The notes under the pieces are model-generated. The model did no database searches. It saw nothing but the letters and a program-made list of their open reading frames with translations, and had not been told where the DNA came from. Both the position numbers and the translations under genes were made by a program. Shown here one piece after another: positions 9,001 to 19,366 of a stretch of 64,000 nucleotides of DNA. This DNA comes from Cyanophora paradoxa (lineage: Eukaryota; Glaucocystophyceae; Cyanophorales; Cyanophoraceae), in assembly GCA_004431415.1 (NCBI GenBank), contig QPMI01000210.1, positions 85,173 through 149,172 on the forward strand, given 5' to 3'. Position 1 is the stretch's first letter; each line of letters starts with the position of its first letter.

Positions 9001-12000
9001 GCGAGCCGCGCTGCGTCCGCCGCCTCCGCTGCCGCCGCGGCGCGCCCATCCGCCTCGCCCGCCGCCCGCTCCGCAGTCTCCGCGCGCTCGGTCGCCCGGC
9101 CCGCCGCGGCGGCGGCCTCGGCGGCCGCTGCCTCGGCCTGCTCGCGGGCGGCTTCGGCGGCGGCGCGCCGATCCTCGGCGGCCGCGAGCTGCGCGGCGGC
9201 CTCCTCCAGCGCCGCCTGAGCCGCCGCGAGGGCCGCGGCGTGCGCCGCCGCCTCCTCTTCGGCCGCCCGGTCGGCCGCCGCCCGCGCCTCCGCCTCCTCG
9301 CGCGACGCCTCCGCCGCAGCCCGCTCGCTTGCGGCGGCCGCCCGCACCGCCTCTGCCGCCGATCGGTCCGCGGCGGCCGATGCGGCGAGCGCCTCCGCGT
9401 CGGCCCGAGCGGCCTCCGCCAACTCGCGGTCCGCAGCTGCCTCCGAGGCGAGGGCCTCGGCGGCGACCCGCGCCCCCTCGGCCGCCACGCGCGCCTCCTC
9501 CGCGCCCCGCATCTGCCTTGCCGCCTCTTCCGCCGCCTGCCGCGCCACCCGCGCTGCCTCCGCCTCCTGCGGGGGGCGATCGGCGTAAGGGGGGCCACGC
9601 GGCGCCGCGGCTGCGCCGGACCCGCGCGTCGGCCTCGGAAAGCGCCTCGCGAGCCTCTGCAAGCGCCTGCGGCCGGGTCAGAGAAAAGCCGGGGAGGAGA
9701 ATTCCGCCCCGGCGCACCGCCCTCGCGTCCCGCGCGTCGGCAGCTGCCTCGTCACGCGCCGCCTCCGCTGCCGCCAGCGACTCCCGAAGGCTTCCGGCGA
9801 CCTGCCGCCGCGTCACGCCGGAGCCGAGAGCGCTCAGGAGGGGCGCCGCGCCTGCTGGGCGGTCTCCGTGCGGGCGCGCTCGGCGTCGAGGGCGCGGCGG
9901 GCGGCCTCCGCCTCGCCCAGGGCCGCCCGCAGCGCCTCCGCCGCCTGCAGGGCGCGGGACTCCGCCTCCCGCAGCGCCGCCCGCGCCGCCTCGAGCTCCT
10001 CTGCCGAGGGCCCCTGCGCAGCCTCCGCCTGCCCCTCCGAGGCCGGCTGCGAGGCCTGCAGCGGCGCCAGCGCCGACCCCGACGCCGACGCGGCCGGCCA
10101 CTGAATGTCCTGCGTCGCGTCCTGAGGCGCGGCGGGGTCGGCGGCGCGGGCGAGCGAGGGGTTGCGCGAGAGAAGTCGAACCGAATCCAGGAGCGGGGCG
10201 CTCGGCTGCAGAAGCGCCCCCGAGCTGGCCTGCGTGCCGCTCTGGGCGGCCCCTTGGGACTGGGCGGACCCGCCAGCGTGCAAGGCCTCCAGCGCCCGCA
10301 GGCGCGCCACCTCGCCCCGCAGCTCCTGCAGCTCCTGACGGGGCGTGAGGCGGGCGGCGCGGCGCGAGCCGGAGGCCGCCCGGCCCGCGCACCGTCTGGG
10401 CCGAGACGAGCCCCTGAGCGGCGCTCTGGTTCGCTTCCTCCCGCGCCCGCAGCGCCGCCCGCGCCTCGGCGGCCTCTTTCGTGGCGTCCTCGAGGGCGGC
10501 CGCCGCCGCCTGCGCCTCGCCCCGGGCGGTCTGCAGCTCCTGCCGTGCGGTGATGTAAGGGAACCAGAGGGAATGCGAGAGGAGCGGGCCACGCACCCCC
10601 TCGAGGCGAGCAATGCAGGCCCGCAGCGACGTCGACTCCTGCAAGGCAACCATCAGCGAGACAGGGGCGCTCGGGCCGGGCCGGCTGCGCACGGCGCCGT
10701 TGCCCTGCGCGGCGGCCCGCGCGGCGGCCGCGTCTGCGGCGGCCTGCTCGGCGGCGGTGCGGGCGGCGTTGAAGTTGCTGGCCGCGGCCGCCGCCATCTC
10801 CTCCGCCACCCGCAGCTCCGCACGAAGCCGCTCCGCTTCGTCCTGCAGCGCGGCGGCCGGCTCCGCCGCGGCCGCGGCCGCCTGCTCTGCCTCCTGCGCC
10901 CTCCGGCGCGCTTCGGCCGCCTCGTTCTCCGCGGCTGAGGCCCTCGCGAGGGCCGCCGCGAGGCGTGCATTCAGCTCCGCCCGCTCCGCGTCCGCGGCCT
11001 CCGCCGCGGCCGCCGCCTCGGGCCCGCCGTGCAGGGCCGCCTCGGCGCGCCTCAGCCGATCCTGGGACTCCTGCAGGAGCATCTGCGTGCGGAAGAGCGT
11101 CTCCTCCGCGTCCCGCCTCCCGCACGCCTCTGCGCGCGCCCGCCGCTCCGCTTCCTGCAGTTGCAGGCGTACAGCCGCGTCCACCACAGCGTCCTCGCCA
11201 GCGGGCGCGGGCTCCGTCTGCGCTTCCGCTTCTTGCACGACGCATCTAGTGCGGGCCGCGGACTCGAGCACCAAGTCCGCCGTGGCGGCGGCGACCTTCG
11301 CTTCGGCTTCCGAAAGAGCAGCCTGAAAAAGCGAAGATACAGTTACGCGCGGAGCTTGGAGAATACGACCGGGACGTACCTGGGCCAACGCAAGAGCGTC
11401 CTGCAGCGACCGTGCTTGGGAATCCGCAGTGTGCAGTTGTTCCTGAGGCGGCGCTTAGCGGCCGGGACAAAACCGCGGGGGATTGAAGGGCACCTTTAGC
11501 GCGGAATCGCTCTCTTCCTGCTGAGCTTTGAAGCGAGAAAGAGCCTCTTCCAGCTCCGCGCGAACCGCTTCGACGGCGGAATCGCGCTCCGTGGTCATCC
11601 GCGCGGTCAAGGCGTCGAGCTCGCCGCGGAGGCGCGCAGCGATCCCTCGCTCATGCTCCAGCTGACTCTTCAACTCTTGCACGCGACTTTCATCGCGTTC
11701 TTCGCCGGAGCTGCGCCTGTGTTATCAACGCACACCAGGCGAAGGATCATCTGCCGCGGGAACTGCCCGGGCGAGGCCACACTGAACGCACTCTGCTGAT
11801 CGGAACGTAGATCGCAAGGTTTAGGAGGGCGCAGCGGCGGCGGGGGAAAGGTCAGCCGATTTGAATGGATTGCGGGCGCGGCTGCGCACCGGCGAGCCTG
11901 GGGAGGTTCGCGAAAGCCAGCTGGAACTGTAGCTCTGCGAGCCGCTGCCTCAGCAACGCGCTTCACTGCGTGATTTGCGATGCACACCTGCACAGCTCTC

Positions 12001-12396
12001 GCGAAGTTTGTCGTTGTCTGCGAGGACCTGTTTGTAGAGTCGCAGCGAGACGACTTCATCTTTGCTGGAGGCCGGCATCGCGTTTCGCCGCGTGCCACGG
12101 TGCTTGCCAACACAGTGTACCCCACACTGCGAACGCAGCGCGGCTTCCTGCGCCGCACTGCGAGCCTCCGGAGCGGGAGAGCTGCCTCAAAACGATCCAG
12201 TGGTGGTTGCAAATGTCTTAGAGCATCCCTCCCGAACGTTGTCCCGCGGGAATCGAACGGCGCCCCGCAAGACGCCTTCACGCGAGCGCCCGTACCCCTC
12301 ACTTGCAAGTTCGTAGGGGCTCGCGGCTCGCCGGGCTCCCTGTATCAGCTGCAATGCTAGCCGCCGGAGGTACCGCACGTCTGAGGGTTCGTACAT
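6070..12396 (-). CDS. Coiled-coil protein with C-terminal BRCT domains
   Basis: The start is an ATG at 12396 (MYEPSDVRYLRRLALQLI), followed by small exons with coil segments (SLRLYKQVLADNDKLRE, RQRLAELQFQLAFANL, QELKSQLEHERGIAARL). From about 11.6 to 7.5 kb several long exons encode an Ala/Glu/Arg coiled coil (repeated AAEEAEAQRAAAEAAL-type heptads), with near-repeats of the same segment. At about 7.4-6.9 kb is a BRCT domain: VVLVTGMKG, LGGEVRTLP, ERATHFVAP, LTGRWLLPVEWLEAS. A second, weaker BRCT-like segment follows (VTRGQFGGGRLLSAAEEV, VVVHERED). The tail is basic and ends PTKRRRAKSG, a likely nuclear localisation signal. The architecture suggests a nuclear DNA-damage or chromosome-structure protein. 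The exact orthologue is unclear. Long open frames on the opposite strand here are composition artefacts. Confidence 0.6.
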
Positions 12397-12584
12397 GTCC
12401 GCGGACCCGAGCCGATGGCGCCAGCGATTGCGCCAGCCCCACGTGTGCCTTCGGGCGCATGTGGCGCATTTCCCTGTTGGGGGAGGCCACGCTAGGCGGA
12501 ATGCTTGAGCTTTAGAGCATCCCCTTCTCTCCGCCTGACCCGCCCTCGCAGAGCGCCCATGCGGCGTCCGCAGCGAGACGCGCG

Positions 12585-15500
12585 ATGGCGACCAAGGTCC
12601 CCATGAGCCGTTTTGAGAAGGACAAGTATATCGACGATGCGTACGCCAAGATCGAGACAAGGCTCGGCGTCGTCCGCAAGAGGCTCGCGCGGCCTCTGAC
12701 TCTGGCCGAAAAGGTCAGCACGAGTGTCGCGTCCCTACGGCGTTGGGTGTATCTATCGCCTCCTGAAGCTCGCCGTAGGTTGTATATGGGCATCTCGATG
12801 AGCCCGACAAGGCTGAGATCGTCCGCGGGAAGTCGTACCTCAAGCTGCGGCCCGACCGCGTGGCCATGCAGGACGCCACCGCCCAGATGGCTGTGCTGCA
12901 GTTCATCTCTTCTGGCCTCCCGAGAACCGCTGTCCCGACCACAATTCACTGCGACCACCTCATCCAGGCCCAGCTCGGCGCCGACAAGGACCTGCAGACC
13001 GCCGTCGACCTTAACCGCGAAGTCTACGACTTCCTCGCCTCGGCCGCAGCGAAGTACGGCATGGGCTTTTGGCGTCCGGGCTCGGGCATCATCCACCAGG
13101 TCGGCGAAACCAGGCGACCGATCCTCCATGCGCCGCGCGCCCTTGACGCGCCCCGCGCCCGCGCGCAGATTGTGCTGGAGAACTACGGATTCCCCGGTGG
13201 CATGATGATCGGCACGGACTCGCACACGCCGAACGCGGGCGGCCTGGGCATGGTCGCGGTCGGCGTGGGCGGCGCGGACGCTGTGGACGTCATGGCGGGG
13301 ATCCCCTGGGAGCTCAAGGCGCCAAAGGTCATCGGCGTGAAGCTCACGGGCAAGCTGAGCAGCTGGACGAGCCCTAAGGACGTGATCCTGAAGCTCGCCG
13401 GCATGCTCACCGTGAAGGGCGGCACGGGCGCGATCGTCGAGTACTTCGGCCCGGGCGTCGAGAGCATGTCCTGCACCGGTGCGCGGCGCGCGTTGCGGGG
13501 CTCCGGGCCGCCTCCCTCTTCCATCCGTGACCGTTCTTCCGCAGGCATGGCCACCATCTGCAACATGGGCGCCGAGGCAAGCGCGGGAGCCGCGCGCAAG
13601 TTGCGCACAAGCCGCCTTTGCTGACGCGGCGCCGCAGATCGGAGCGACGACGTCGATTTTCCCTTACAACCAGCGCATGGCGGATTACCTGAGATGCACA
13701 GAGCGCGCCGGCATCGCCAGGTGCCGTCCCGCGCCCTCCCTTCCTTTTTGTTCCTTTACCGAGAACGGCGCAGCCTGGCGGACGCGTTCAAGGCGAACCT
13801 GGTGGCGGACGCCGGCTCGCAGTACGACGAGACCTACGAGATCGACCTCTCCACGCTCGAGCCGCACATCAACGGTGCCTGCCCGCCGCCTTCGCGCCCG
13901 CCCGCGGCGCTTGCCGACGGGGCCGCCGGCAGGCCCGTTCACGCCGGACCTGGCGCACCCGCTCTCGAAGTTCGCGGAGGCGGTGAAGGCGAACGACTGG
14001 CCGGAGAAGCTGACGGTCGGGCTCATCGGGTCGTGCACGAACTCGTCGTACGAGGACATGAGCCGGGCGGCCTCGGTGGCGCAGCAGGCCCTCCAGCACG
14101 GCGTCAAGGCCCAGGCCATCCTCTCCGTCACCCCGGGCTCCGAGCAGATCCGCGCCACCATCGAGCGCGACGGCCAGCTCAAGACCTTCGAGGACGCCGG
14201 TCCGCCCCGCCGCCCCCCTCCCCTGCTTTCCCTGACCCCGCCGGCGCAGGCGGCATGGTGATGGCGAACGCGTGCGGCCCCTGCATCGGCCAGTGGAAGC
14301 GCACGGACCTGCCGCCCAACGAGAAGGTGCGGGGGGCGTCGCCCCGGGCGGGCGGCCGCCCGCTCAGCGCTCTGCAGAACTCGATCATCACGTCGTTCAA
14401 CCGGAACTTCACGGCGCGGAACGACGGGAACCCGAACACGCACGCCTTCGTGGCCTCGCCGGAGATCGTGACGGCCTTTGCCATCGCGGGGCGCATCACC
14501 TTCAACCCCGAGAAGGACGAGCTCGTCGGCAAGGACGGCAAGAAGTTCAAGCTCAAGGCGCCCCCGCCCGCCTCGTCCCCCTCCAGCTCCCTGCTGACGC
14601 GGCGGGGCCGGTAGAGCCCGTTCGGGGACGAGCTGCCGAAGCGCGGCTTCGATGAGGGCCGCAACACCTTCCAGGCGCCCCCCGCCGATGGCAGCTCCGT
14701 CTCCGTCAAGGTTCCCGCTCCCCGCTCCCCTTCTCCCCCCCCCCCGCCTCCGCCCCCCGGCTTCCTGACGGGGCAGGGCAGGTGGACCCGAAGTCGGACC
14801 GGCTGCAGCTGCTGGCGCCGTTCGCCGCGTGGGACGGGAAGGACCCAGCGGACCTGCCCATCCTGCTGAAGATCAAGGGCAAGTGCACGACAGACCACAT
14901 CTCGATGGCCGGCCCCTGGCTGAAGTACCGGGGCCACCTGGACAACATCTCGAACAACATGTTCATCGGGGCGATCAACTTCGAGAACGGGAAGGCGAAC
15001 AGCGTGAAGAACCTGCTGACGGGGCAGTACGACACGGTGCCGGCGGTGGCGCGGGCGTACAAGGCGGCCGGCCTGCGCTGGGTGGTGGTGGGGGACGAGA
15101 ACTACGGGGAGGGGAGCTCGCGCGAGCACGCCGCCCTTGAGCCGCGCCACCTCGGCGGCTGCGCCATCATCGTCAAGTCCTTCGCCCGCATCCACGAGAC
15201 GAACCTCAAGAAGCAGGGCCCGCCCGCCCCGCGCCCCCTCCCACCTCCTCCCTCTCAATGCATTTCCGCAGGCATGCTCGCGCTCACCTTCGCGAACCCC
15301 GCCGACTACGACAAGATCGACCCGACGGACAAGATCACGATCAAGGGCGTCACGAGCTTCGCGCCGGGCAAGCCCCTGGCGCTCCTCGTGAAAAAGGCGG
15401 ACGGGCGGACGGTCGAGATTCCCGTCAACCACACGTACAACGAGCAGCAGATAGAGTGGTTCAAGAGCGGGTACGTCTGCGCCCGCCGCGCCCCCTAGCC

Positions 15501-15591
15501 CCCCTGACCGGAGGTCCTCACCGGGGTCTGGGTACTGCGGTACAGGTCGGCCTTGAATCGAATGAACGCCGTCAACGCCGCACGGAAGTGA
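12585..15591 (+). CDS. ACO2: Aconitate hydratase (mitochondrial type)
   Basis: TCA-cycle enzyme converting citrate to isocitrate with a 4Fe-4S cluster. Exons run from ATG 12585 ([15 protein letters not shown]): 12585-12713, 12779-13099, 13169-13478, 13545-13576, 13638-13720, 13774-13874, 13933-14199, 14250-14326, 14378 on, to TGA at 15591. The cluster cysteines are visible in [10 protein letters not shown] and [10 protein letters not shown]. Other signatures are [51 protein letters not shown] and the family end GSALNRM. Length matches the eukaryotic mitochondrial enzyme. No clear presequence precedes the N-terminus, so an upstream exon may be missed. At least three introns start with GC (after 13576, near 14556, near 15218). 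The start lies 188 bases from the divergent BRCT gene. Confidence 0.93.
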
Positions 15592-15872
15592 GGGCCTGGC
15601 CCGGAGGCGCGCGCTTTCTTGCTCGCTCTGCATTTTTCATGTGCTAGAAGCAGTTAATTTTGTCTCTTTCTCCCGTTCGCGCGTCCGGCTGTAAGTAGGG
15701 CTTCAAACCGGCGCCCTGTGTATACGTACGAATTCAAATTCAATGCAGTTCTCTATGCAGGAACTTCGGAAGGCTGCGATCATCGCATGCAGTTACCACG
15801 TTGATTAAATCAAATGGCGCGGCGCGCGCGTGCCGGGGCCTGAAGCTACAGGCGGGGGCGGGGCGGGGCGAG

Positions 15873-17431
15873 TCAGAGCTTGGCGAGGACGGCGTCGGCG
15901 CCGGAGGCGACGAGGGCGGGGGAGCCCGGCTGCTCGATGCCCATGTACTTGACGACGCCGTCCTCCACGATCATCGCGTACCGCGACGAGCGCATCCCCA
16001 TCCCTGCCCCGCGCCCCCTCAGAGCCCTGCCGGCGCCTTCCCGGCGGGCGCCGCACCGTTGGGGATGAGGTTCTTGTCGAGTCCGATCGCGGTGGCGAAG
16101 TCGGCGGAGCCGTCGGCGAGCATGAGGAGGCCCTTGGCGCCGGCCGCGACGCCCCAGTTGGCCATCACTGCCGGGGGCGCCCGTCAGCGGGGCGGCGGGG
16201 CGGGAGGGGGCGGCGGGGCGGGCCGTAGGCGTCGTTGACGGCGATGCAGGCGACGGTGTCGACGCCCTTGGCCTTGATCTGCTCGTACTTCTCCACGAAG
16301 CCCGGCAGGTGCGCCAGCGAGCACGTCGGCGTGTACTGCCCCCTCCCCCGTCACTCACCAAGCAACGCCCCAATCCAAGCCACTCACCGCCCCCGGCACC
16401 GCAAAGACCACCACCTTCTTGCCCTTGAAGATCTGCCCCAGTGTCCCCGGCTCAGCGGCGCCGCATGCGAGCGGGCGGGGGTCCGACAGTCGGGGCGGGG
16501 CGGGGGGCGCCTGGTCGGTGGTGAGCTCCTCGGCCTTGGCGGGTTTGCCCTCCAGCGAGCAGGCCTCCAGGGCGTCCGCCGAGATCGTCTTCAGCTTAAT
16601 GCCCTGCGGGGCGCGGCGAGGAGGCTCAGCGGAGGGCGCAGGTGCGTGGGGCAGAGGAAGCAGGGGGCGCGCCATGGGGATGGCCTCGCCCTCCTTGATG
16701 GGCGCGCTGCGGACGAGGCCCGGGACCTTCTTCGCGAACTCCTCGATCGCCTTCGCGAGGTCGACGTCCAGCTGCGAGAGGCCCCCGCAGTCGTGCGTGC
16801 TCAGCGTGATCTCCACCCTCTGCTCGCACCGCGCTTAGCCCCGCCGGCGCCCGCCACCCCGCCGCGCGCGGCGTCCGGCGCACGTTCCAGACGTTGAACC
16901 ACTCGGGGTGATGGCACATGGCCTCCGCCTTGTCAGCGACCTGCGTGCGCAGCGCGTCGAAACCGGGGCCCGCGGTTGTTGACCCCAGGCGTGCGCGGCG
17001 GCGGGCCGCACGCGGTTCATGAAGTTCCACGCCTGCTTGAAATCGCTGAACTGGAACGTCTTCTTGATCGCGTCCCGCCCTGCGCACGCCGCGAGCAACT
17101 CCGGTTAGGAAAGGCCAGGGCTAGATTCTGAGCTCAAGCGCTGGGCTGAAGCTACGGACCGGGAACAAGCTCCCAGCCGGGCAGACCAGTGAGCGCGGAC
17201 TTCTTGGCCTCAGCGTCGAGAAGAGTGGGCCTATGCGCACGCGTGAGTGGTGCTAAACGAGCGCGCGCGCACGCTAACGTAGCAGCACCCGCGCACCGAG
17301 CCATGGCCACGACGGAGAACGAGCGCCGAGAGAAGACGGGTGCGACGTCGAACGATCTCTGCGAGAAGAAGGAATTCCCGCTCTTCACAGACGCGCCGCG
17401 GAACGAGGACTTGGCGACTGCGCGTGGCCAT
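15873..17431 (-). CDS. Pterin-4a-carbinolamine dehydratase / peroxiredoxin-5 fusion
   Basis: Start ATG at 17431 (MATRSRQVLVPRR). Splicing gives an Arg/Ser-rich presequence (RSFDVAPVFSRRSFSVV) suggesting mitochondria. The first domain is a pterin carbinolamine dehydratase: SALTGLPGWELVPG, TFQFSDFKQAWNFMNRV, the active-site CHHPEWFNVWN, and LSTHDCGGLSQLDVDLA. The same exon that ends this domain continues VPGLVRSAPIKEGEAIP into a Prx5-type peroxiredoxin: FKGKKVVVFAVPGA, YTPTCSLAHLPGF (peroxidatic Cys), VDTVACIAVNDAY, SRYAMIVEDGVVKYMG, ending DAVLAKL at 15873. Because one uninterrupted exon spans the junction, this is a real fusion and not two neighbouring genes. The first domain would recycle oxidised pterin cofactor and the second would reduce peroxides. 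One intron (after IPM) uses a GC donor. Confidence 0.85.
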
Positions 17432-17874
17432 GGATAAGCGACGCGCGCGAGCGCGTACGCACGCAGCGCGCACCTGCCCGAACGACCTTGCACGCGGTGC
17501 GGCTGGCAAGAGGAAGAGAGCGCCGGGCCTGCGAGGCAGCTAGCGGACGCGTAATGATGAGGTCGGCGTAAGCCAGCCGGCGCAGCGCGCGGAGGCTAGG
17601 CTCAGCTCGGCACGCTCGCGCACCAACCGAGGCGACGGCGAAGGCAGTCTCAGTGTTCATGGAGTTCACACAGCCGGATGATCGCGGGTACGGGAGCCTT
17701 CAAGAGAAAGGGGTACCCCAGTTCGCTCAATCAACCCATATCGCTCGACCACCGTGCGTCTGTGCCCTTCCCGCTCGCTCGCGGGCCCAGCACTCGCGTT
17801 CTTAGCACTCCTGAGGTGGACTGGGTGTGGGAGCTTGTAACCGCTGGACCGGTCGCTGACTAGTGCGCGCCCAG
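17432..17874. other. Divergent promoter region
   Basis: 443 bases between the start of the dehydratase-peroxiredoxin gene (minus) and the PsbQ-like gene (plus). Presumably it carries both promoters. No TATA box, repeat or RNA gene stands out. Confidence 0.4.
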
Positions 17875-18746
17875 ATGGCCTTCGTCGCCTCGACCCCCGT
17901 CGTTGCCCGCAAGGCGTTCGCCGGCAAGCAGATCGCCTCGGCCTCGTGCCCGGCGACCGCCCCGGTTTCGACGGTGAGCTGGGAGCTGGATGGCGACCGA
18001 GGGTCCAGTCCGGCGGCAGCTGACCGGCACGTCTTTTTCCCGCGAGTAGGTCGTGAAGGCCGAGGCCGCGCAGCCCAAGAACACCCGCCGGTCCGTCGGA
18101 AGTCTCGGAACTTCGAGAAACCTTCCGATGGATTTACTGAATATGGCGCGCGCAGTGAGTTCTTCTCGGCGGCGGCTGCCGTGACCACCTTCCTCGCCCT
18201 TCCCTCGGCCTCGTTCGCCGCTTTCGGTTCGTCGAATCTTCGTTGATTGCCTGCTTTCGAACCATCCGACATTTTCTGACCGTGCTTTCAGGCGAGGGCG
18301 CCCAGATCCGCGTCTTCGAGCAGTACGTTGGCGGCAAGGAGAGCCAGGGCGAGCCCCTCGCTGAGCGCGATGCGGCCGCCGCGGTTGAGCGGTGAGCGAA
18401 GTCTTCGAAGGCGAAACGCGCCGGCATCTTACTCGAGTCTCGCAGCATCAACGCCACCCGCAAGAAGGTTGAGCGCGCGGTGAAGAAGGCCGAGAAGGGC
18501 TTCTGGGCTGACCTCCGTGGCGACCTCCGTCTCTTCACTGCCAGCCTCGGCAACGACGTCAAGATCGTTGCCGCGGCGCAGCCCGAGAACGCGGAGCGCC
18601 TTGATTCCCTGAAGAAGGAGGTGTACGCGGCTTTCGTCGATGCCGACAACGTCGCGAAGGCGGAGGCGTCGCCCTTCGAGGCTGCGGGCCACGTGTCGAA
18701 GGCGCTTAAGGCGCTCGACGCCCTCATCGATGCCATCCGCGCGTAA
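17875..18746 (+). CDS. psbQ: PsbQ-like lumenal photosystem II protein
   Basis: Extrinsic protein of the oxygen-evolving side of photosystem II. The first exon gives MAFVASTPVVARKAFAGKQ, a plastid transit peptide with Phe at position 3 and no hydrophobic ER signal. After an intron and a short exon (VVKAEAAQPKNTRR) comes a twin-arginine thylakoid signal RREFFSAAAAVTTFLAL ending ASFA. The mature part is helical: GEGAQIRVFEQYVGG, then a long exon with INATRKKVERAVKKAEKGFW, DLRLFTASLGNDVKIV, and a final helix ending LDALIDAIRA with TAA at 18746. This four-helix PsbQ layout is close to red-algal PsbQ' or cyanobacterial CyanoQ. The subgroup is uncertain, but lumen targeting by the Tat route is well supported. 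Confidence 0.75.
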
Positions 18747-19366
18747 GCGCTTCGCGAAGGCGCGGGGCGCATAGGGCCAGCCGGTTAGCCTGCTCCCGCG
18801 TTTGGTCGTCGCCTCCTTTCTTTTTCCTTCCGATAGAGCGGGGTTTGTGCTGTACCTGTATCTAGTTGAGGACCATTCTGCAGTTTCGCAGACGCATAAT
18901 AACTTGGACCACTTTCAATTCTCTTGCTGCTGGAGGGCGATGGCATGTTGCACGGTCTTAGCAGATAAACTCCTGGGATGAGCAAGCTTTAAGCTATGGC
19001 ATGCGCATATCGAAGCACAAAATCCGGAATTAGAAGGTGATGCCATGATCATGTCATGATAGCGCGGTGGGTACTTTCTCGATAACGTTAGAATTCAGGT
19101 TGGCAGTTACGTTGATTCAGTTAGAATTCAGCAGAAAGCGCAGCCAGCGGCGAGCGATTCGCCGTCGCCGATGCGCGCGTACGCGGTTTAATCGAGTATA
19201 GCTAGTCCATGCCGTACGACAGCCGGGCGCATCATCCGACCTAGCTATGGTCTGGAGGGGTACGGGTGCGCATGCCGGCTCGCTTACGGCTCGCATCGTG
19301 GCGCGGTTTCTCAGCTACCTTCGCGTGCGAGAACTGCATCTACGTCGTTTGGCATCAGCGGCGATC
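18747..19366. other. Intergenic, no feature seen
   Basis: 620 bases between the PsbQ-like stop and the ADP-ribosylglycohydrolase start. Locally less GC-rich. No frame, repeat or RNA gene that I can support. Confidence 0.4.

Noticed and set aside
5615-10553. Very long plus-strand open frames (up to about 1,570 codons)
   Set aside because: They lie opposite the BRCT/coiled-coil gene. Their Arg/Pro/Ala/Ser-rich content is what GC-rich antisense and intron sequence gives. No domain is recognisable.
15873-17431. Two separate genes (dehydratase and peroxiredoxin) placed end to end
   Set aside because: A single uninterrupted exon holds the end of one domain and the start of the other in one frame.
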